Source: Zygaena filipendulae (Eukaryota; Arthropoda; Insecta; Lepidoptera; Zygaenidae). Taken from it: DNA of 64,000 nt. Location: assembly GCA_907165275.2 (NCBI GenBank), contig OU015650.1:4866001-4930000 (forward strand), read 5' to 3'. A program made the translations under genes and the position numbers. The stretch's first letter is position 1. Every line of letters begins with the position of its first letter. Below are positions 22,621 to 36,064 of this stretch, one piece after another. Below the pieces are notes generated by a model. That model did no database searches. It worked only from the letters and a program-made list of their open reading frames with translations, and was not told the DNA's origin.

Positions 22621-23746
22621 AAAATCCCTTTTTTATCACTTGCCTCAAACGGTATGATTACTTAAGGCTAGGCAGAATGCAAATTTAGCAAATGTATAGT
22701 CTCCTTTTTACAATTATTTAAGACAAAGTGAATTGAAAACCTTATGTGTATAGTAAAGTGCTATTATTTAGAGATAATGATAATTTTGTAAGTATATTTT
22801 AACAGAATTTGTGATAAAAATTCGCTAAAATGTACTTAAGAATCAAGTAGGTAGATGTGCGTGTTGTGAAGTGAGTTCCGATTAATTAATACTTACAATA
22901 TTTCTTGTAATTATAGATTGAATGCTGTTCAATGTTCATAAATAATAATATCAATATTGGACTAAAAAAAAAAAGCGTCTGAATAAATGAATTTTATTAT
23001 TATTATTATTATAACAAACGGAACTATAGAAAAACTATAACCACTTATCCCATCTTTGGCATAGGTACTAATAGGTACTAATTTATAACCATCTAATATA
23101 TAAAAATCTCGTGTCACAGTGTTTGTTATCGAACTCCTCCGAAATACCTTGACCGATTTTTATGAAATTTTCTGTGTATATTTGATAGGTCTGAGAAAAA
23201 GCCTACGAGGCTATTTTTTAAACCTCTAGGTGATAAAGGCTACCCAGAATTTTTTATTTGATTTTTTGAACAAAACTTTAATTTGGAGTTCCTGCGGGAA
23301 TTCTGAAACTCACACGGGTGAAACCGCAGAGCACAGCTAGTTTCGTTGTAATAGTTTGGGGTTTTATTAATAGAATGTGCAAAAAAATTCTAGCAAATCT
23401 ACGATTCATTATGTGATAGAATAGCATCGTTCTACAAAATCTAAATATATAATATATTTAGCTAGCGAATGTACTTTACGCCACCTTAACTACCAAAATA
23501 AGTAATTTATTAATCGTTTGTCAAATTTTTATTGAAAATAGAGATTGTTTTTGATAATTTAATTTCTAGATCCATGTAATTTATCTTTATCATGACATAA
23601 TTATGATAAATATAGTACCACGTATGTAAATTGTGCTTCATGTATATTATATTATCTTCAGCTGTAACCGTAAAGGCATTTTGTAGTTGGGAACAAAATG
23701 TTGCTGTCAATGTTGCCTTAAATTAAAATTCTTCTTTATGTATAAA

Positions 23747-24295
23747 CTAGCTGTTCCCCGCGGTTTCACCCGCGGTAATTTCAGAGCTTCCATCCTCCGG
23801 GAACGCTTCCATCCTCCGGGAATTCGGCATCAAGCAGCGTCTGTCCTCCATAGTACAGGCTCGAATACTAACATTTTTCGGCCATATTTCGCGACGCGGA
23901 GACACTTCTGTGGAGCGTCTTGTGGTGTAGGGAAAGGTGGAAGTCACAAGACCGCGCGGGAGATCACCGATGCGCTGGACTGACCAGGTGAAGGCTGCCG
24001 CTGATAGCTCTCTCTACGAGTGCTCTAGAAGGGCAGCGGTTCGGGAGGAATTGCGACGGGTTGTCAAGCGTGCTACCAATCCGGAACCGATGACCACGAC
24101 CACTCTGTCAAGAGTGTAACGACTAAGAAGAAGAAGAATTTCAGAGTCCCCACGAGAATTCCAGGATAAACTATCGCTATATATAAACCTTCCTCATGAA
24201 TCACTCTATCTATTGGTGAAAACCGCATGGAAATCCGTTCCTTAATTTTTGAGTTTATTGCGAACAGACAGCGGAAGCGACTTCATTTTAAAGTA
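23747..24295 (-). mobile_element. Helitron-like element split by a LINE
   Basis: The 3' end on the minus strand is CTAG at 23750-23747 with the 'ccccgcggtttcacccgcgg' hairpin. After the 350-bp LINE (23787-24136) the body resumes with 'tccccacgagaattccagg', 'cttcctcatgaatcactct' and 'ggtgaaaaccgcatg'. Same subfamily as 15980-16200. Confidence 0.65.
23787..24136 (+). mobile_element. 5'-truncated non-LTR retrotransposon with 10-bp target duplication
   Basis: The target duplication AATTTCAGAG is present at 23777-23786 and 24137-24146. The insert encodes the C-terminal end of a reverse-transcriptase ORF: R-I-L-T-F-F-G-H-I-S-R-R, then R-G-R-S-P-M-R-W-T-D-Q, then the stop region, and finishes with AAG repeats. 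The first bases are a doubled block 'cttccatcctccgggaa' (23787 and 23805). It is related to the relic at 700-990. Confidence 0.8.
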
Positions 24296-24662
24296 GGTAT
24301 TATAAAACCAAATTGAAAGAATTTCTTGGCCAGAAGTATGTAGAAGTATGTAGTAGTTACTAATATCTATTTTTTCGGATTTCTGATAGAAAATTTTAAA
24401 TATTAAAATAAATTTATAAATAATTTATAAATTTTAAATATTAATTGTTGAAATGAATAACAGTAAAGTAAATATTAAAATAAAAACTTTTTTTAAATTA
24501 GAATTTATTTTAAAATCCTATCACTATGGTGCTTAAAAAAGCAATAAATTATTTCATATAAATACCTATCTTAAAGGCAAGACAAAAAAATGTTTGTAAT
24601 AAATGCCGCATTGTACTTAGTAATTACTAGGAATTTACAAAAAGTTTTATTGATTAATATTA

Positions 24663-27600
24663 TCACAATTGGTTAGGATGTTTTAAATCTTTTGATCTTC
24701 TTCCAGCTTCTTCCGTGGTGCTTTCCTCCTCTTCTTCTTCTTCTTCTTCATCTTCCTGTGGTTGTGCTGTGGTTGTCTCGACATCATTCGCTGGCTTCTT
24801 TTCATTTGGTTTCTTAGGGATATCGAACAGGCTGGAAATGAATGAAACACCCTGCTCTGCTGTTTGGTACATGCTTAGAATAAAATTTTCGGCGATATTG
24901 TCTTCACTTGATTCTTCTGAATTTACTGATCTGTAACAAAAAACAGTAAATAATTAATGATTAAGTAATATGAACGAATCAGCAACACGTAAATGCACCG
25001 CCAAGGGAACTCTTTGTACCTATACCTAGAGGTACCGTGATGTGCGTAGGTAAAGTTTAAATAAATAAGAAAATAAATAAAACTGGTGTTGACAGTATTT
25101 GTAATTGGCCTATGTGTTTACATGTTTGTAATATAGTGTTATAGGACTTTTATGAATGAATATTATATTTTTATGTTTTAATGAAAAATACTGTAGATGA
25201 ACGTTTATATTAATTTGAATTGAAATATTTCTGGGTTGGGAAGCCCTCAGAGAATGGAGAAAGAGAGGTAAAGAGAGCGCGTGTCATAGTACCTACCTGT
25301 TGCTGTTAGCATCCAAAAGAAAACCCACAATCTTTCTTTTGACGTATTCGTTACCAGTGCGTGGAGAGTGAAAAACAGTGGTACCATTCAAACGAATTAA
25401 ATGTTTTTGTATTTTCAACGACTGTATATCAGGAACAAATCATGATTAATTTTATACTTAGATAAATAAAATCTACCAAAATCGATATCTTAATACCCAG
25501 TAATACTACCCCCAGTAGTAATCTATTTTTACAAATTTATCACTCACTGCACGTATGTCGTTTTTAGATTATTACATAATGGGCGTGATGACTAAATTTT
25601 TATTTTTGGTCCATCTTGTAGATTAATAAAAAATATTGGACACATATTTTTCCATTCTTAACGTAATCAAAAAATAACGGCAATACATTGAGTTGAAATT
25701 CCGTGTGACGTCACACCTAGGTACACTTTATACTTAGTTACGACGTCGCGACCTCCCACTCCTAAAATTTAATGCGTTTTAAATTTTGGGAGGCGGTATT
25801 TTATAATTCGAAAAATTAATGATGTAATAATTAATGAAAACAGCGTGTCGGTTTTCAAGACGGGCACGAGCTGTAGTGTAAGAAAAAAAGAGAGAACAGA
25901 AGAATCGTATTGATGTTTCCGACACGGAAAATCTCAAAATAAGATTGCCGGTAATGGATATATATTTCCGTTACCGGCAATTTTATTTACGTCTCGTAAT
26001 TCGTAAGAATAAGAAGTTATCATATTCTCTATGGTCTATGATAGTACTTACTCTTCCGTCTCCGCGGGCGGATCTTCCATCTCCATGTTGCCAGCATTTG
26101 ATCTGAAGCAACCTATGGGGAAATGCAGTGGTATTTGCCCCAAGAATTTCGGTGCAAAATCCAGACAGCCACGGAGGCCGTCGGAAGTGGGAGCCAAATC
26201 GCTAAATGTAGCGCACACTTGAGCGTACTGATCGAAGACATTCAAGCACATTGGAGTTGGATTCGGTCCTGCGAGTTATAAAAAAAAATGAACTTACATA
26301 TTATCCGTGATCACATTTATTAGTATTGTTTAATTGGAATGATTTTCTATACCTTTTATTTTGGAGCTATGTAGTATTTTCTTTCCATATGATATGTTTA
26401 CAGAGAAACCATCCTCTGGAGACAAATATTTCATGTGCACGCAGCCTGAAACCGAAATGAAGAAGATAAGTTTTATTGTATTGCCCAAGTAAAGGATGAG
26501 ACGTTGCTTGAGGAAAAACACAGCCGCAGTTTATTCTGTGCTGTGTTGCTTATTTAATTTAAGAGGACTTAAATCTTTGTCCTAATTATATTTGGAAATA
26601 GATAAGCAATAGTGTGTTAAACCAGACTGGAGAAATTTTGTGTAAATCGTGTTTTAAAATTACAGCATCATTTTGTGTCAAAAATTTTTATGTTCAACAT
26701 TTTGTTGGTTATTTTAACAATGTATTAAGGTAATCACATAACTAACGAAATTTCTGTAACTCTCAATAAAGCGTTCTGTATCAAAAACTTAATTTTGTGG
26801 GTTGACATATTATTGCTTATCCATTTAAATTTTCATTTTGCATCATCCTAAATTAGGATACAAGTTTTTGATCGAAATATGCATTTTTATATTCTACGCT
26901 TTAGTTAATTAAGCTCTACTTTAAAACCATTCAAGCTTAAAATTTAACTGTAATAATAAATATAATTGGTGCAAGAGTTGCTGTAATTTTAATTAATTAA
27001 TACCTAATACAATGAAGCGAAAAATGTTACTCACCCGGTCCAACATCGACGAAGGTTATATTAAAGTCTACACAGCATGCGCATGCGGCGCCTTTGCACA
27101 TACAGTTTCTATTTGGCTGGTCGTCTTTGCTTTCTATGTACTTTTTAGCATCATCTTCTAAGCCGAGGTAATCTAAAAAGATTTTTTTTATTATATTATC
27201 AACGTGCTAATAGAACTTATGAAGTTATGTCGTTGTATACCTGAAATTCAAATACGTGTGAAGAACGATTAGTAAATCCTTGAAAATTGTAAATGCGAAT
27301 GTGAGTTTGGTTGTTTGTTACACTTTCACGCCTTAACTACTTAACCCCAAAAAAAAATTGCATAGTTGTCTGGGGTACACAGAAGGACTTTTCATGCCGT
27401 AATTCCCGCAGGAACTCCGAAATTAGCGCGGGAAATTCCGCAGGGAAGATCTAGATCTGATTTCTATAGGTACTATATGTATTAATTCGAAAATATTAAC
27501 AACTATAGCTGTGCCCTGCGGTTTCACCCGCGTGAGTTTCGGACCTCCCACAGGAACTCCAAAGTAGCCGAATTTACTCTTCATAAATCCTGTCAAAATG

Positions 27601-29540
27601 GATCCAACCGTTTCGGTGATTGGCACTGTTCCAAGTGTTAATTTCGGAGTTCCCGCGAGAATTCCTTTTTACCCCTCACAGCGTGTACGCAAAACTTCAT
27701 GATGATCGGTTGAGCTTTCTAGGCGTGAAAGCGCAACAGACAGACAGACAGAGTTACTTTAGTAGGGATATCCCGAGGCAACTAGAGGTAATTTCCTCCA
27801 ACTTTCTTGGGATATCAGCTGAAAACCAGAAGAGAAGAAGTTTAAATGCTTCCTCAAAATAAAAAATCAACCTGAAGAAAACTAATATCATAAAAAGTAA
27901 TTTGACGTATAATCTCTGGAACTACTAAACCGATTCTAAAAATTATTTCACTGATTAGATAACTTCAGCATTCCGCAGTGACATAGGATACTTTTTATAT
28001 ATGTACAAAGAGTTCCTGAGCAAAATCGCAAATTTTTGTGGGTGAAACCGGGCATAAAAGAATATGTTTCACAAACATATTATAATATCATTCATTTTGT
28101 TTATCCTAATTTTACAAATGCGACGTGAGTTTGTTTGTTTGTTACGCTTCCACGGCTAAACGGCTCAACCGATCATTACAAAATTTTGCATACACGTTGT
28201 CAGGGGTACAGAGAAGGCCATAGGCTACTTTTCATCTCGGAATTCCCGCGGAAACTTCGAAATTAACGCGGAAGAAACTACATTAAAATTTGCATACTAT
28301 CTACACGTTGTCAAGGGTAGGTATACTAGGTACAGAAAATAATAATAGGGTATAGTGAGTACTTTAATCTCGGAATATTCGCGGGATCTACGAACCTAAC
28401 GTGGTACAGTAAGTATAAAAGGTCCGAAATTGCGAGCAAAAACTAGTGTGTATTATAACATTATTACTTTCACGGATGCACCGAGTAAGTGAGTTTCTAC
28501 TTTCACCGAGGTGATAGCCCGAGGCGTGTCTCAACTATTATTGTGATAGTTCACTGACGCACGATCGTAGTGGTCAGGGACCAAACAACAAAAGAAAGTC
28601 GCTTTTGTATATAGAGTTATGTACAATACACATGATGTAAGATTACGCGGGTGTCTGGTGTGCGTACGATTTGTGTAACAATTACAGCATATTCTACTTT
28701 AGATGAAATAGCGTCTTCTGTTTGTTTTGGTTATAAACAGTTACGCGTTTGCTTGTGATACTTAATTTAGAATAAGGAACATGTTTCAATAGAATTCATA
28801 TTTATAGAGTGGTAAAGTAAACGTTATAGTTTCTCTTAAATTCAGTTAAAATACCTACACAAAAGAATGCTTTATTCCAAAATTTTCCCAAATTCCGAAA
28901 TTGAAACTAGTTTCATAACATATTATTTATTGTTTAATAATGAAAACAACGCTGTGTAAAACATGAAATATAAATTCAAACAATATACCTATTAACGTCC
29001 TGTTGCAATAGATGGATTGAAAAGAAATCCTGCTAATGGTATATGTACTTATATAAAAAGTGAAAGTTTAAGATGTTTCGATGTTTTTACTTAATCATGC
29101 GAACACAGTTGATTCGGGTTTCGACAATTTTGTATTTTTAAATGAACGAATATTATTGTTTATGTTAACATAGGATAGGTACTTGTTATCACAGAACATC
29201 CAAACATGCAAACTTTCTATAACATATACTATAGGATAACATCTTCTTAAACTTTTTTGAGATGGTAATAGGTATGTAGTTCCTGAGATTAAATGAAAAT
29301 AATAAAGAACAATGTAAGAATAAATTTTATATTTTTAAGCCCGCAATTTTTTTGATATCGTTTCCAAGTTTAAAGCTTACTGACTGAGAGAACCTATTTG
29401 AAACATGCCCTACATGATAAAAGTGCAGAAATCTGAGATAAAAGCATAAAAAAGCTGTTTAGGAACTTACCTAGGAGACTCGCTCCAAGTGCCACAGTTA
29501 ATAAAGAGAATAAAAGCAAAATAGAAAATTTCCTTGACAT
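24663..29540 (-). CDS. Secreted cysteine-rich DUF4773-type protein 1 (acidic tail)
   Basis: Minus-strand exons: 29540-29471, 27172-27035, 26445-26353, 26268-26052 and 24930-24663 (261 aa, closes in frame). Residues 1-19 are a hydrophobic signal peptide. The motif C-x-C-x4-C-x-C-C spans residues 47-57 (C-M-C-K-G-A-A-C-A-C-C). Five more cysteines follow, each starting a short conserved block (G-C-V, P-M-C-L, V-C-A, G-C-L-D, G-C-F), so ten cysteines are available for disulfides. After about residue 165 the tail is Ser/Glu-rich, with a run of nine Glu around residue 240 and a basic G-R-R-S-K near the end. I assign it to the uncharacterised insect family DUF4773 from this pattern; no function is known to me. 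It is transcribed away from its four paralogues. Confidence 0.85.
25581..25805. mobile_element. TGACGTCAC-family MITE, copy 2 (intron 4 of DUF4773 protein 1)
   Basis: Left end GGGCGTGATGACTAAATTTT, then 'ttggtccatcttg', then a TGTGACGTCACAC palindrome and 'cctcccactcctaaaattta'. The right part is decayed. Same family as 13110. Confidence 0.6.
26590..26825. mobile_element. MITE with 'agataagcaata' ends, copy 1 (intron 2 of DUF4773 protein 1)
   Basis: Left end ATAGATAAGCAATAGTGTGTTAA and right end, inverted, TGGGTTGACATATTATTGCTTATCC. The interior 'taaatcgtgttttaaaatta' and 'cagaac...' blocks recur in inverted order in the copies at 45755 and 61007. Confidence 0.6.
27173..29470. repeat. Intron 1 of DUF4773 protein 1, rich in Helitron-like copies
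   Basis: Forward copies at about 27275-27450, 27900-28060, 28100-28280 and 28290-28445, and a reverse copy at about 27508-27770, recognised by 'gtttgtttgtta', 'gtcaggggtacagagaagg', 'ttcccgcgg' and 'ccctgcggtttcacccgcg'. Most have lost the terminal CTAG. The rest (28450-29470) is AT-rich with no coding signal. Confidence 0.55.
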
Positions 29541-30961
29541 TTCGTCTGGCAGTCGAGAATTTCACCCGGGATATACGATTTAAATTTTTTTTTATAATTA
29601 CTTAAATTCACTGAATTTATAAGGATAACTGTTGCCAGTTGATCGTGGGGTTTGAATGAGACGAACGTCGCGTCGTCACCGGCGCACGCGCACACCAGAC
29701 ACTACTCCTTTCCTCGTACCCTGCTCTACTCGTTTCACCTCGTTCACAATAGAAGGTGAAATTTAAATAAAGCATAAAATTACTAGTATAACTTGGATAT
29801 ACTTACTCGTTCAAGTCTTTTGGAAGAGAACATTCCCACACAAATAGGCATACGAGCTCTATATTATGTCGCTTTACAGCTTTTATGTAAGTAGGTCTTA
29901 TAATCACTAAGTAAATGTAATATCACTAAACAATAAGATTCAAAATGCTTTAATTGTAAATGATTTACGGGCATTCATGACTTTAATGTCACCCAGTGCA
30001 TTTTTATCACTGGGTTCGTTTGAAAAAATAATTTTCACTAAATGTTACATACAGAAAGCTTACACCTAAATTAATGCACCTACGCTATGTCTTTTCACGT
30101 GTTTCGAAAAAACGAAACAGTTCTTAACAGTTTACAGTCGGGTTCGCTTGTAAAACAGTTTGTAGTTAATTTGGCATTTAGAAAGCTTATAGCTAATAAT
30201 AATTAGTAGGTAGAGTACACTATATCGTTGTTTATATTGGTTATAAGTCGTTATTTTTCACCGTGTTTGAACATATTATTTGGAAAAACTTTACAGGAAA
30301 AAAAAATATAAATAAATTTTATACCTTTTAATGTATACCTACTTGCCTAGAGAAAAGTTATAAGACTAAGAGACATCTGCGATTGAATCTCAGAAACCAT
30401 CCGTATGAAATATGAATAGATTGATATCTACTTTTGTTTCTCTCATAATATTTCGGTTGCAATCAAAAACATGGTGATTTTTTGATTACAATATGCATGT
30501 TTTGACACCTAAATTATTTAGCAATCAATCAAGATAAACATATTTCAAAAGTTGAAGCTGTCAAAACAAGATCGAAAAATCGCTATTTTTCTGATTGAAA
30601 CTGAATGATAGCAACAAATGTTACATAATAATTTGTCCTGCTGATTGGAACTAAGTCATTGAAATTACTGAGTATGATACAACATATCATAAGATACGTT
30701 CAAGACCTATGGCAAACATATTATAAATGTGTGCCTTGTAATTTTGACGTAAAATGTGCTTGTATCGTAATTACAAAAGAGTAGATAAACTACGTTAATT
30801 AATTTAATATAAAACCTAATCTATACTTATTTGTTGATTTTTAAAACGTTACGTTTTAAACACAAATTATACTAAAAAAACAACATACAGTCGACGGACA
30901 GCGAAGCCTTAGTACCTAATAAGGTCCCGTTTTACCCTTTTACACTACTACCCGTTTTAAA

Positions 30962-31110
30962 CTAGCTATCCCCCGCGGTTTCACCTGCGATAGATATAAA
31001 TCTTCCTCATGAATCACTCTATCTATTGGTGAAAACCGCATGACAATCTGTTTAGTAGTTTTTGAGTTTATCGCAAACAGACAGCGGAAGCGACTTCATT
31101 TTTTTACTAT
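30962..31110 (-). mobile_element. Helitron-like element
   Basis: CTAG at the 3' end (30965-30962, minus strand), 'ccccgcggtttcacctgcg' hairpin remnant, then 'cttcctcatgaatcactct' and 'ggtgaaaaccgcatgaca' and an 'agcgacttcattttt' end. Same subfamily as 15980-16200; it has lost the 'ttcccgcgggaattcc' segment. Confidence 0.6.
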
Positions 31111-31944
31111 GTAAAGAAGCGTATTATGTGGGTGAAACCTCGGGGGTCAGCTATTTAATTAATTAATATCGTTTGCTACCCAGAAGTTGAGTGTAAAATA
31201 ATGTCTAATCTACAGTTAAAATATGCTTTTATAAGTTTTTACCTCTATCGACGGTAAAAACTTATAAAAGCCATCGACATTATAGCCTAGAATGCGCAGG
31301 TGTGCATTCTGCCCGAGAAGTGCACATATGAGATACCTAACTAGATCCAGTCCAGTACCACACATCGAGGTCATTGTACTGAGATAAAAACCGAAGAGCA
31401 GTAGGCTCACTCTTCTAGGTTAGTTTATACAAATTATAAAATAAGGTTAGTTAAAAATTACTAATAAATCTATACTTCTACTTTATAATATACATATACC
31501 TACTTACTAATATTGCAAAGAGAAAAGATAAAATTTTTATGTTTTTTTGAAGTGAAAACTTCAACATTGTTGTGATTTGAAAATCGATGAAATGAAAATG
31601 CGACACTAAAAAGAGACAACCACACACATCTATAGGATATAACATGCGAGAGAATGAGATAGAAGTATCTATAGGATTTCTCATTTTTCAAATTAACAAT
31701 TCTCTATAATAATATTTTATTCTAAAGATATAAAAAAGGTTTCACTTCTGTCATGTGGTTTCTTCTTCTTCACATTTCTATTTTTTTCTTGTTTATTTGA
31801 AAAGGGTCAATTCAAAAACTACTTTTGAAAATGCTTTCACGTAGTTAAAATTTCGCTCCATTCACATGAGCATAAGGTGAAAAATTTATCCACTGTTAAT
31901 TACTTTTATGTTATACAAAGGTTCTTGCTGTAACGAAACGGCCA

Positions 31945-32553
31945 AGCCACACATTCTGACTAAGGTGTAGAGTTTGTGAAAATAGGCATTGTAGAGTTAG
32001 GGTGTGTAGAGTATATAAGCTTGGCTCTACATGAGATCTGATAACTTTTTGACAGTGCCCGTCATATGGACTCGTCTTGGCATCATTTTACATTAAAATG
32101 TTTTTGATAGGATTTCATTTCTTTTTGCAAGTCAAAATTGCGGAATTCTCCTACAAACGTCCATCCCCCAGTAAAAGGGGTTGGGGGATAAAAGTTGCAA
32201 GTTTTATAATTTTTTTGTTGTTTGTGTACTAATACTAGCTTACATGCCAAATTTCAGCTTTCTAGGACATTAAGAAATACCCTAAGAATTTTGATGATCA
32301 TCAGTGAGTCAATGACGAAATAAGGGTTTTTTAGATATCAATAAAATCTAAAGTATAAGAGCTATGCAACTAAAACTTCATAATATGTTTACTAAGTGCG
32401 CTATTGACAACATATCCCGAGAATTCGTTTATCTGGTATAGTCCAAACCCAAGTTATAAGGGTTCAAAAAAACGACGAAGCGCTTCGAGAAAAGATAGGT
32501 AGTGCTCCCGCTTCGCTTGACTCGTCTTGGCGGGGGCACTACGGGGCCCCCAG
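31945..32553. repeat. 609-bp dispersed repeat, copy 1
   Basis: It matches 47145-47753 over the whole length; about 140 bp around 32316-32460 and 47516-47660 is base-for-base identical. It starts near 'acattctgactaaggtgta' and ends in a GC-rich hairpin, 'ggcgggggcactacggggcc' followed by CCCAG. A divergent relative with the same ending lies at about 51345-51866. No coding capacity; the ending hairpin suggests a Helitron-type or other non-autonomous element. Confidence 0.7.
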
Positions 32554-32560
32554 ATATTTA

Positions 32561-32806
32561 CTAGCTGTCCCGCATGGTTTCACCCGCAATAATTACAAAG
32601 TTACCCAACCAAATTTGCAACCCCTTTTCATCCCCTTTTGGTCACGACTCACGGCATCGCGCGTGAAGGGTTGAACTAATTTCACTAATCCTTTTTGTTG
32701 TGTTTGTTATATTAAGGAGAAGGTTTTTATGAAAGAAGTTTGGATTTTTGGAGTTCCTGTGGGAATTCCGATACTCACGCGGGTGAAACTGCGGGGCACA
32801 GTTAGT
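32561..32806. mobile_element. Composite Helitron-like fragment
   Basis: It begins with CTAGCTGTCC (reverse copy end) and finishes with 'gtgaaactgcggggcacagt' plus TAG (forward copy end). The middle 'aggagaaggtttttatgaaa' block matches 1210-1240. Probably two fragments in opposite orientation. Confidence 0.45.
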
Positions 32807-34700
32807 CTATTTAAAAAGGTAAAAAATCTAATTAATACAAATTTTAAAAACCAACAAAATTAAAGTCATATGCACGAGCTTACTTGACCATAATCAATTT
32901 GGCTTAGTAAAAACCTATGAGAAATTCAGAATTATGCATTGTTTCTTCACAAGTTGGAATATTGTTTTCCCCATATAGGAATTAAAATATGCTTAATAGA
33001 AGAGATGAAAACAGAGCTTTTATGGATGTTATTGACAGATCGTCCACTTTTTAGAGGGAACAAGTTTTTATCTTCACACATGCAGTGGTCTGAAATTGTT
33101 TTAAGTGAATAGGCTTCATCGAAACCTGTTTTAATGAGTTTTAAGGCTAAGTAGGTAGATCTAGTTTCCTCACAACGTTATCTTGATGTGCTTAGTAAAC
33201 CGTAGCTCAGCAAAATAACAAAGCTGATGTGTGTGTGTTACTTTACTAACAGTTTCAATATAATTTTGGCATAATTAAGTTACTAATACAAACGTGTTAT
33301 CTAGAAATCTCTTTTAATGGCTGTTAAGAAAGATCTCGAAATGTAAACACTAAACATGCAAACACACAGCACCTCGGCTGGTCGCCGCGTTCGATCCTGA
33401 CTACTTTCTCCATGTAGAAAGTGACCGTGACATACGTGGCCGGTTCCTATGCCGGCTCGTTGTCAGACCTTCGAGCGATGGCGTTTTGGAGCTTAAGTAA
33501 TAAGTTTATTCCATAATAATTTAAGGTAAACTAGAACAAAAAGTGGCTTAAATAATATCACTTATCTTTATATGTAATTATTTATAATCGTCGGTGCGTG
33601 TGTTAGTGTTAAGTGATCATGTAACTTTATTATGCAACATCTAAACAACTTGACCGACAGGTAATATTCACACCAAATATTTCTAGAGACGATGGTTTAT
33701 AGCTAAGCTAGTAATGAGCTCCCGAGGGAATCCCGAAATCAATTGAAATGTAAACAACAATTTTCTAGTACTTAATCATAGTTAGTAGTTGATTTATTTT
33801 TCCAGAGACAACATTAACCCATATTAGTAGTAGTAGCTAGTACCTAGCATAATAATATGATTAGGTTCCTACTTGAATTTCTTTTTTAAGAAAGATATAA
33901 TTATCAAATTGTTTTTTATGTCTTGATTACTATCGAAAACGAAAAGTAAAATGTTATGTTCTAATGTGCTATTATATTTATTTTAGTACTAAATGTATCA
34001 AAAAACTAAATACTAATACTAATATCTATAGCGCCTTTATTACGGTTAGTAATACATTATAATTATGGAATATCATATTTAGAATAATTTATTTACATTT
34101 TTATTTTTTTTCAAATTATAACACTGGCCAGTTTTTCCAATTATGAAAAATCTCGCCTATTCACTATGGTGACAGTATAACGTTTCGAGATGAGTAGGTA
34201 GATGCTTTAAGAGTTTCGAGAATTTACCGTGAACAGAAACGCGTATTCGAAATTTCCAATTGCGGAATGTAGGCATGAACAGACTGGTGACTTGGTGGGC
34301 GGCGACAATATTTCGATGCGTAATTTTTTAATATCGCCCAACAATTCATGTTATTCTGTACTTACAGTGGTTACGAAAGGTGCTACGAATAATTGAAATG
34401 TGTCTGTATCTATTAATTCTATTGACAATTGTTTTCGTTTCACAATTACAATTAAATTAATGCAACACGTAAAGCGCGCTTCCTTCAACCAATACATTAT
34501 ATTATAATCGAGCTGTTAAAAATTGGCTCGTACGCGTGACACTGAATTCTACATAAGCGATCAAGTGGCTCTACATTGCTTTCACCCATCCCTCACCATT
34601 TGTTTGCGGGTGAAAGAGAGCTTCGATAGTTTTCTTTTCACCTCGCTTGTTCAACGTCACCGCGCATTTCTCTGGGTGTAAGGCGAAGCTATAACAAATC

Positions 34701-34888
34701 AGTGTGGTTGTTACACCGGGCGTTGTCTGTGTTTTTAGGGCCTTGGTTGGATATTTTAAAGCATATTTTTAATTGGTCGTGAGCACTCGACGAGGTGTGA
34801 CTTTTGTCACAAATACAGTAACTTGTTTAATTATTGTGAGCCAACAAAAGTTGTTCCTTTGGAAAAGTTGTTAAGAAAATAATAGAAG
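34701..34888 (+). promoter_or_regulatory. Possible untranslated first exon of DUF4773 protein 2
   Basis: The coding start at 37134 is preceded by a good acceptor (attttcttttacag, ending 37113), so a 5' UTR intron is likely. A TCAGT initiator at 34699-34703 and a donor at 34889 (gaag|gtaagattg) bound a plausible 188-nt exon in GC-richer DNA. The intron would be about 2.2 kb. The start and donor choice are inference. Confidence 0.3.
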
Positions 34889-36064
34889 GTAAGATTGTAA
34901 CGATTAATTTATAAATAAGATTATTATAGAAACTACAGCTACTATTACAACTATTACAGACACGCAACTTCTTTTACAGGTGTTTGTATTAAAAACACCC
35001 GTAAAAGATATCAACGCGTGCGTTGAAACAATTTAACAAACGTTTCAAACTTAAATCAATTAAGTCATGATAACACAACACGGATATCCGTGACGTTTAA
35101 TAGTAGGTTCTATAGGTAAAAATATAGGAACATACGCATAATACGACTGATATTTTCAAATAAATGTTAAAGACTTTTAAGAGATATAATAAGCTTTATT
35201 TGACCACTATGTTCAAAAAGAATGGAATTGATCATAGTTTAGTTTACTAATATCTCTATATTTCCTATTAATTGTGTGTTTATATCGCACTGTCTTTATC
35301 TATCTTATAATATAAAATTATAATACAAGATATTATGATATTATAAGGGGTTAAGAGTAAAAACATATGGGAGGTATTAAAAATTCTAGTAATTAAGCCT
35401 TGAAAACTTTTATGGAATCTTTAATATAACTATATTTTGTAATAATGGAAACAAGTACTTACTTTTAAAAAGTTTTTATGTAATGTGTTTTTTAATCACA
35501 ATAACCAAGTCAAGTTGGATGTTTCGTGGAAATGCATTGTATGTAACTTGTTACACCTAGGGTCTCAACAAGTTTAGATGCCTCATGAATAAATTGTATT
35601 TGACCTACTTACTACTCGTCTTGTTCCGGATTAATAGAGTTGATGAGAAAGTTGCTTTCAACTTGCGATTCCGAAGTTTGTAGTTGTTATTGTTTTGTTT
35701 ATAATATTTTACATGAATTTAACATATTTTTGGTTTCTAATTATGTTTTAGCTCTGTATTACATTAGATGATTTTTTTTTACATTTTACTTTTTTCTCAA
35801 TCCATGATTAATATTAGAGTACGTATAATGTTAATGAGTTGGCTCCCTTGTGTAATCTGATTACGCGTAATTATGTGTGTAATGAACACCTTATTATGTT
35901 CAATCATATTAGTACTTATTTATGATATAGATTTGATCATTAATGTAATATGATTTAGTTCACTAACGTAATATAATATAACTACGTACCTATGAGGTAC
36001 CTAGTGCCGTGTGTCTAACATGTGGATACCACTGGATATCATTAACAATTTTTTTGGTAGTGAT

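Larger units (their letters stand above)
22621..24662. other. Intergenic gap between lipase cluster and cysteine-rich cluster
   Basis: About 22621-23090 is AT-rich with short simple repeats and no coding signal. A Helitron-like copy at 23093-23340 runs from TCTAATATATAA to cacagCTAG with T after it. About 23345-23740 shows nothing. A composite Helitron/LINE insertion covers 23747-24295 (separate entries). The last 370 bp are AT-rich 3' flank of the next gene. Confidence 0.55.
29541..34680. other. Divergent intergenic region between DUF4773 genes 1 and 2
   Basis: The first 200 bp are GC-richer, probably the gene 1 promoter (about 29640-29760). The remainder contains no gene: a reverse Helitron-like copy at 30962-31110, an inverted pair around 31230-31270 (AAAACTTATAAAAG type), the 609-bp repeat at 31945-32553, a Helitron composite at 32561-32806, and AT-rich DNA from 32810 to 34480 in which I see nothing. 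Confidence 0.5.

Noticed and set aside
24715..24936. Poly-Ser open frame on the plus strand
   Set aside because: It is the antisense shadow of the Glu-rich exon of DUF4773 protein 1.
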